A stretch of DNA of 64,000 nt. Source: Flavobacteriales bacterium. Its GTDB lineage: Bacteria > Bacteroidota > Bacteroidia > CAIKAF01. The position numbers were made by a program, and so were the translations under genes. The stretch spans positions 186,001-250,000 of the forward strand of contig JANWKT010000008.1 in assembly GCA_025451235.1 (NCBI GenBank), given 5' to 3'. Shown here in pieces: positions 58,552-64,000 of the stretch; the first letter of the stretch is position 1; the number at the start of each line of letters is the position of its first letter. A model generated the notes under the pieces. That model made no database searches and had not been told where the DNA came from. It was given only the letters and a program-made list of their open reading frames with translations.

Positions 58552-58983
58552 TTATCCCTCGTTCAATTCCTTTTCCAGTTCTTTAATAAGGGCACTAAAA
58601 TATTTGGTCTTTTCAGGATATACCAGGCGCAGCTTTTTGTAGGTCTCTATGGCAAGATGATATTTTTTCTGCTCGTAATAGATCTTGGCCAGGGTTTCCG
58701 ATACGATCATATCCGACTGGTTTCCTTTGTTTGCCTTCGTGGATGTGGTTTCCAGGTCAGTTGCCATGCTATTCAAGGCAGCTTTCACCGGCTGTATTTT
58801 GGGAGAAGTTTCTATAAAGTGATGGATCAGCTCCTGCTGATGCTTGATTTTATAATGTTTATTAAAATTCTCTTTCTTGCTCAATTGAAGCCAGTCCAGG
58901 AAGGTATTGGCGTCATTCCCCTTACTTTCGGTGGTAGGCTCAAAAAATATTTCTTCAATATTATAATTCTCTGTGTATGACAT
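58552..58983 (-). CDS. Hypothetical cytoplasmic protein with TPR-like C-terminus
   Basis: 'IVSETLAKIYYEQKKYHLAIETYKKLRLVYPEKTKYFSALIKELEKEL'. Confidence 0.65.
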   Translation of the reverse strand: MSYTENYNIEEIFFEPTTESKGNDANTFLDWLQLSKKENFNKHYKIKHQQELIHHFIETSPKIQPVKAALNSMATDLETTSTKANKGNQSDMIVSETLAKIYYEQKKYHLAIETYKKLRLVYPEKTKYFSALIKELEKELNEG

Positions 58984-59037
58984 ATACCCTGTTAAAAAGG
59001 ACAGCTAAGGTAGTGATTTTTGCTGAAATCCGTTGAT

Positions 59038-59096
59038 CGTTAACCGTTATTTACAATTGCTATATCAGTTAACCAATGAACGAATAACGGTTAATG
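59038..59096. repeat. Low-complexity inverted repeat
   Basis: CGTTAACCGTTATT paired with AATAACGGTTAATG, 13/14. Confidence 0.7.
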
Positions 59097-59119
59097 ATAA
59101 ATGGATTACCCATGGGTGA

Positions 59120-59620
59120 TCACCAGTTCAGAAAGGCCCTGTTAAAGATATCCTGAACCAATTGCTCGCTGATCTCAGTCATTAAAGCATCTTCTACCTG
59201 GTTCAGGTTTTGGGTTGAATTAAAGTCGGCGAACCGGCTAAAGGTTTGGTTGAAATTTTTGGATTCATCCAGTTTGTTGGAATATTCCACGGAAACCGAA
59301 ATGGTAAGACGGGTAAGGGAGGCGGTTTCAGCTCCTGATATGGCTACCGGGGCAGTTGAATAACCAGTAATGGCCCCTCTGAAATTCACATCCCCTCCTT
59401 CGGTCACCAGTTTCAATTTGGTCTGACGGATAAATTTTTCTCTTAAACCTTCGGTAACGATTCTTGGAAAATTAGGATTGGTCAATGCTGCCTGGTTCTC
59501 AAAAATCTCAATAGTGGCAGTCTTTATGTTTTCATCCACATCAGCTCCGGTCAAACTAACGCTTACCTTACAGCTATAGCCCAAGGCAAGGATGATGAAT
59601 ATGTAACCGATTCTTTTCAT
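59120..59620 (-). CDS. lptE: LPS assembly lipoprotein LptE-like
   Basis: Lipobox 'LGYSCKVSVSLTGADVDENIKTATIEIFENQAALTNPNFPRIVTEGLREKF'. Confidence 0.82.
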   Translation of the reverse strand: MKRIGYIFIILALGYSCKVSVSLTGADVDENIKTATIEIFENQAALTNPNFPRIVTEGLREKFIRQTKLKLVTEGGDVNFRGAITGYSTAPVAISGAETASLTRLTISVSVEYSNKLDESKNFNQTFSRFADFNSTQNLNQVEDALMTEISEQLVQDIFNRAFLNW

Positions 59621-59731
59621 TAGAACAAATTTACAAAAACATTCACAGCTAAAGGATGAGTTATAACGAATAAAAAGATTTGCTAGTATTTTCGGGTCTT
59701 TTTTACGTCTGATTCATTTTAAAATACCAGG

Positions 59732-60541
59732 TTATGAATAACTGGCTTTCAATTGCATGATCTTGCGGTTAAGCTTGTTCAGGTAAACAGGTGATTTAAG
59801 CATCCTGGATCCATACCAGCTGAACATTTCACCATTCACGAGAAAAATACGTGCATTCGGACATATCTCCTGCAATTCACCAAAATGTTTTTCTTTAAAT
59901 GGGTAGGGTTCCGAGGAGAGTAAAATGATATCCGGTTTTGCCTTTTGCAGCAGATCGGCATCAATTCTGGGGTATCTGGCCGGACTTGCCGAAAAAACAT
60001 TTTTAATACCACATTTCTGCAGGATATGATGTATATAAGTATGGCTGTTGATACTCATATAAGGTTTTCTCCAGATCAAGTAAGCAGCATAGATATCTTT
60101 ATCGGGGGCATCAATTTTATCAAAATTAAAATTAATCTTTTTTACCAGGTCTTTAGCTTCAATGGGTCTTTTAAAAACATCTCCGAGCATATCAATCATT
60201 TCAAGCGCTTGTTCGATGGTTTCAACATCACTGATCCAAACAGGGAAATATTTTTTGAGTTTTATGAGCAGGTCTTTTTGGTTTTCTTCCTTATTGGCAA
60301 TAATAATATCAGGGCTCAGTAATCGAATGGATTCTATATCGAAGTCCTTGGTACCCCCAATTCGCACTTTGGTTTCATAACAAGATGTTGGATGTATACA
60401 GAATTTGGTAATACCTACTATTTTATCCTCCAAACCCAGATCACAAAGAAGTTCGGTAATACTGGGCACCAGACAAACGATCCGATTGATCTTGGATGGA
60501 ATGGCAATTGAATATCCCATTTGGTCCCTTACGATTCTCAT
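59732..60541 (-). CDS. Helical-backbone metal receptor (BtuF-like substrate-binding protein, no obvious signal peptide)
   Basis: 'RIVCLVPSITELLCDLGLEDKIVGITKFCIHP...VRIGGTKDFDIESIRLLSPDIIIANKEEN'. Confidence 0.86.
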   Translation of the reverse strand: MRIVRDQMGYSIAIPSKINRIVCLVPSITELLCDLGLEDKIVGITKFCIHPTSCYETKVRIGGTKDFDIESIRLLSPDIIIANKEENQKDLLIKLKKYFPVWISDVETIEQALEMIDMLGDVFKRPIEAKDLVKKINFNFDKIDAPDKDIYAAYLIWRKPYMSINSHTYIHHILQKCGIKNVFSASPARYPRIDADLLQKAKPDIILLSSEPYPFKEKHFGELQEICPNARIFLVNGEMFSWYGSRMLKSPVYLNKLNRKIMQLKASYS

Positions 60542-60618
60542 GATTCGTTTTTTGTAAAATTATCTTTATTCAGGCTACGTTCCGTTAAGCCTTCCTTCAA
60601 TTATCAATAAACTCATGT

Positions 60619-60898
<280 letters not shown>

Positions 60899-60910
60899 TT
60901 ATATTTGTGT

Positions 60911-61828
60911 ATGGATTTTCTGGAAATACCTTCCCGTACTGATCTTATTGAATTTCATCCAGGAGTTGAATTGGGGGTTCAACTTTATTTAAAAAGAGAC
61001 GACCTGATCCATCCGGATATCAGCGGAAATAAATGGAGGAAACTGAAATTTAATATAGAGGAAGCAAAACGAAGAAAAGCAAGCACCTTAATTACCGCCG
61101 GTGGCCCATGGAGCAATCATTTGGCTGCAACAGCAGCATCCGGAAGGCTTTTAGGCTTTAAAACCATTGGATTTATCAGAGGTGAGGAGCCGAATGCCTG
61201 GAGTGATACGCTCAGGTTTTGCAAGGATCAGGGCATGAAACTCATTTTTATCCCCAGGAAGGATTTCGACCAATTGCCCAATTCGGTTAGTCATCTTTTA
61301 CTTGACTATATGCCTGCCTTGCCGGCAGGAAGGGATGCTTACTTTATCCCATTAGGAGGCGAAAACGAATTAGGTGTGGAAGGTTGTAAAGAAATGATGG
61401 CAGAAATCAATATGAAGGTGGATTATATTGCATTAGCAGTGGGTACTGGCACTACTATGAAAGGGGTGGCTGCGTCTGTTCCTGAAAAGCGGATCATTGG
61501 GTTTTCGGCGTTAAGAGAATCTACCCAACATAGTGCAAGTTTTCTACATTGGGTGAAGGAGCATCCTCAACTATCTTTAACACATGAGTATAGCTTTGGA
61601 GGCTTTGCAAAATCCTGTCCAGAGCTCGAAAATTTTATCGTTGAATTTCATCTGCAAAATAAAATCAGGTTAGATCCCGTTTATACTGGTAAGATGATGT
61701 ATGGTCTTTTTGAAATGATGAAGAAAGGAAAGTTCGGAAAAGGAGACCATATTGTGGCTATACATACTGGTGGATTACAGGGTATCAAAGGATTTCCTGA
61801 TTTGCACAATCGTCTGTTTACAAGTTAA
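60911..61828 (+). CDS. ACC deaminase / D-cysteine desulfhydrase family PLP enzyme
   Basis: 'LYLKRDDLIHPDISGNKWRKLKFNIEEA', 'TAGGPWSNHLAATAASGRLLG'; first ATG 60911. Confidence 0.85.
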   Translation: MDFLEIPSRTDLIEFHPGVELGVQLYLKRDDLIHPDISGNKWRKLKFNIEEAKRRKASTLITAGGPWSNHLAATAASGRLLGFKTIGFIRGEEPNAWSDTLRFCKDQGMKLIFIPRKDFDQLPNSVSHLLLDYMPALPAGRDAYFIPLGGENELGVEGCKEMMAEINMKVDYIALAVGTGTTMKGVAASVPEKRIIGFSALRESTQHSASFLHWVKEHPQLSLTHEYSFGGFAKSCPELENFIVEFHLQNKIRLDPVYTGKMMYGLFEMMKKGKFGKGDHIVAIHTGGLQGIKGFPDLHNRLFTS

Positions 61829-61871
61829 GACCCCTCGGGTTGAAGGCTGGAAGGCTTTGAGTTAATTTTAT

Positions 61872-62837
61872 ATGGAATTTAGATTCACCATGAAACATAT
61901 CCTCTTTACTTCCATTTTATGTATCACCATTTCTGCTAATGCTCAAAAGATTACTGCCGAAGACTATGTTAAATTATACAAGGATTGGGCTGTAGAAAAT
62001 ATGCTGGTAAAGAAAGTTCCGGCCAGTATTACGCTTGCCCAGGGTCTTTTGGAAAGCGGGAATGGCAATAGTACATTGGCAACCAAGGCCAATAACCATT
62101 TTGGAATAAAATGCCATAAAGGCTGGGAGGGGGGGACCTATTATATTGATGATGATGCTCCTAATGAATGTTTCAGAAAATATAAATCTGTATTGGATTC
62201 CTATAATGACCATGCTGACTTTTTATCCGGTAGGGAAAGATATCAAGGATTGTTTAATCTGGAGATCACGGATTATAAAGGTTGGGCAAACGGTTTGAAA
62301 GAAGCTGGTTATGCCACCAATCCTAAGTATGCCACGTTGCTGATAGACCTCATTGAAAAATATAAGTTGTATGAATATGATCAACTGGCATTAGATCCCG
62401 CCAATGTGAACAACAACAATACAAACAACAACAATAATAATAACAACAATAATAACAATGATCAATCAGGTCAGGAAAAAGGGAAACTGATCTATATTAA
62501 CGGGCTAAAAGCTATCAGGATAAAAAAAGGCCAAACCAAAGACCAGTTGGCTACCGAATTTGAATTAAATGTAAAACAATTGGAACGCTACAACGAAATT
62601 GGGCCTGGAGATGTCCTATATGAAGGCGAACTTATTTTTTTGGAACCTAAGAGAAACTCTGCGGAGCCGGCATATAAATACCATGAAGTAAAATCAGGCG
62701 AAACATTTTACAGTATAGCACATCAATATGGAATGAAGATGGAATCCTTGATGAAGAAAAATAATATGTGGTATGGAAGTGTGATCAAACCTGGAGATAA
62801 ACTAAGTTTGAGAAAGAAAAAACAACTATCCAATTAA
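61872..62837 (+). CDS. Secreted glucosaminidase-domain protein with poly-Asn linker and LysM domains
   Basis: 'VPASITLAQGLLESGNGNSTLATKANNHFGIKCHKGWEGGTYYIDDDAPNECFRKY' and 'YKYHEVKSGETFYSIAHQYGMKMESLMKKN' (LysM). Confidence 0.9.
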   Translation: MEFRFTMKHILFTSILCITISANAQKITAEDYVKLYKDWAVENMLVKKVPASITLAQGLLESGNGNSTLATKANNHFGIKCHKGWEGGTYYIDDDAPNECFRKYKSVLDSYNDHADFLSGRERYQGLFNLEITDYKGWANGLKEAGYATNPKYATLLIDLIEKYKLYEYDQLALDPANVNNNNTNNNNNNNNNNNNDQSGQEKGKLIYINGLKAIRIKKGQTKDQLATEFELNVKQLERYNEIGPGDVLYEGELIFLEPKRNSAEPAYKYHEVKSGETFYSIAHQYGMKMESLMKKNNMWYGSVIKPGDKLSLRKKKQLSN

Positions 62838-62874
62838 AAATGCAAAATGAGGTGGACTCTTTTTGCATTTTTAA
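62834..62874. terminator. Bidirectional terminator-like inverted repeat
   Basis: TTAAAAATGCAAAA / TTTTGCATTTTTAA perfect 14-nt arms between convergent genes. Confidence 0.75.
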
Positions 62875-62902
62875 TTTTAAATTTTCATCTTTTAATTCCC
62901 CA

Positions 62903-63295
62903 TTAGTCTTTCTTTGCCGCTGGAGAAGTGGTAGCTTGGTTTACCTGGATTGTAATTTTCGCAGCAGCTATGGTTATGCTGGTTTCATTGCTATATTCAT
63001 TGGCCTGGTAAAAGCTCATATTGAAAGAATTGGAAAATCCATCTTCAAAAAGGATGGTTTGTAATACCGAATTATCATCCGCGTTTAACAATTTTATTTT
63101 ACCGTTTTTCTTGGTAATGTTCGGGCTATTGACCCAATCCCAGATAAACTGGTCCATTTTAACGGTTCGGATCTGGAATTGAATGGTTTGGTCATTGGGT
63201 GATGGATCATATCCTGAACCTCTGTTGTAAGTATTTAAATTGATACTCGATAGGGAATAAACTTTTCCTTCAACTTCTAATATGGTCTTGTACAT
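62903..63295 (-). CDS. Type VI secretion tube protein TssD (Hcp-like, Bacteroidota type), orphan
   Basis: Start 63295 'MYKTILEVEGKVYSLSSINLNTYNRGSGYDPSPNDQTIQFQIRTVKMDQFIWDWV...LQTILFEDGFSNSFNMSF'. Confidence 0.75.
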   Translation of the reverse strand: MYKTILEVEGKVYSLSSINLNTYNRGSGYDPSPNDQTIQFQIRTVKMDQFIWDWVNSPNITKKNGKIKLLNADDNSVLQTILFEDGFSNSFNMSFYQANEYSNETSITIAAAKITIQVNQATTSPAAKKD

Positions 63296-63437
63296 AACAA
63301 TGTTATTTAATAGAACAAAAATATAATAAATCAACGAATAGCCCTTGATATTTGAATGAGTAGATAAATTTATGAAAAGATTGTTAAATACTAAAGAATC
63401 ATTCTTTCTATGAATACAATTCTTGTACTTTTAAACT

Positions 63438-63929
63438 ATGAATTGGAAAGCCTATTTAGGGATCTTCATATTTATTTTATCTACCGGCCAGCTATATAAT
63501 CAATCCACTTTACAGTATTCCTCTTTGGCTGATCTGAAAGCTCAGATATTAAACGATAAGGAGCATATTACGGTACTTAACTTTTGGGCAACCTGGTGCA
63601 GGCCTTGTGTGGCTGAATTACCCGAATTTGAAAAAGTTTATGCAGATTTTAAAGCCAGTAAGGTGAACATGATTCTTGCCAACCTTGACTTTCATTCCAA
63701 GGCTGATTCGTTGGTGCCTGCCTTCATTCAAAAACATCATTTACAATCACAGGTGGTACATATTACCGATCAGGATCCGAATGAGTGGATCGATCAGGTG
63801 GATATTTCATGGACAGGCTCTATTCCGGTTACGGCCATTTATTATAAAGGAGAAAAAGTTTGGTTCTTTGAAGGATCAACAGATTATGAAACTTTAAAAT
63901 CAATTATCATTAAATACATTCAACAATGA
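63438..63929 (+). CDS. TlpA-like thioredoxin-fold protein
   Basis: 'ITVLNFWATWCRPCVAELPEFEKVY' (CxxC). Confidence 0.9.
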   Translation: MNWKAYLGIFIFILSTGQLYNQSTLQYSSLADLKAQILNDKEHITVLNFWATWCRPCVAELPEFEKVYADFKASKVNMILANLDFHSKADSLVPAFIQKHHLQSQVVHITDQDPNEWIDQVDISWTGSIPVTAIYYKGEKVWFFEGSTDYETLKSIIIKYIQQ

Positions 63930-64000
63930 GGAAACTAGTTTTATTTTTAGCTACAGGAACATCACTTCTCTTTTCACAATCCTATAAAATAGGAGATGAG
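63926..64000 (+). CDS. Start of an exported protein, truncated by window end
   Basis: ATGA overlap with previous stop; 'MRKLVLFLATGTSLLFSQSYKIGDE' signal peptide. Confidence 0.6.
   Translation, partial: MRKLVLFLATGTSLLFSQSYKIGDE

Noticed and set aside
62406-62462. Phase-variable frameshift tract or CRISPR-like repeat
   Set aside because: The repeat unit is three nucleotides and in frame, with no spacers.

Overview
The window is a Bacteroidota-type chromosome segment: T9SS sorting domains, a Glu/Leu/Phe/Val dehydrogenase, YidC/SecG/YajC, a Bacteroidota-type TssD and TAnnTTTG-like promoters. It has dense coding on both strands and no rRNA, tRNA, CRISPR array or transposase that I could recognise. 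Most of it is housekeeping: yidC; the nusB-DUF1573-yajC-ybbR-coaE-nnr run; groES/groEL; secG; lptE; an ABC exporter; a MATE transporter; an RlmI-like methyltransferase. The rest is secreted or lipoprotein accessory genes. The most unusual locus is about 6.1-20.0 kb. Six same-strand, closely spaced genes encode a neutral ceramidase, a D-threonine-aldolase-like PLP enzyme, a caspase-fold protein that lacks the catalytic Cys (Cys to Pro), an intact caspase-TPR protein, a papain-like/MORN protein and an HExxH metallopeptidase-TPR protein. The run ends at a clear terminator. A convergent WD40-caspase fusion follows, and a second papain-like gene and a PrsW-like protease lie near the window start. 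This resembles an exported multi-protease module, but function is inference only. Other leads are low-complexity long inverted repeats in intergenic regions, REP-like palindromes, GC-rich structured spacers, a tandem lipoprotein pair sharing a nearly identical N-terminal module, an overlapping pair of uncharacterised genes, and an orphan TssD (Hcp-like) gene. All calls come from reading the supplied sequence and ORF track; no database search was run.
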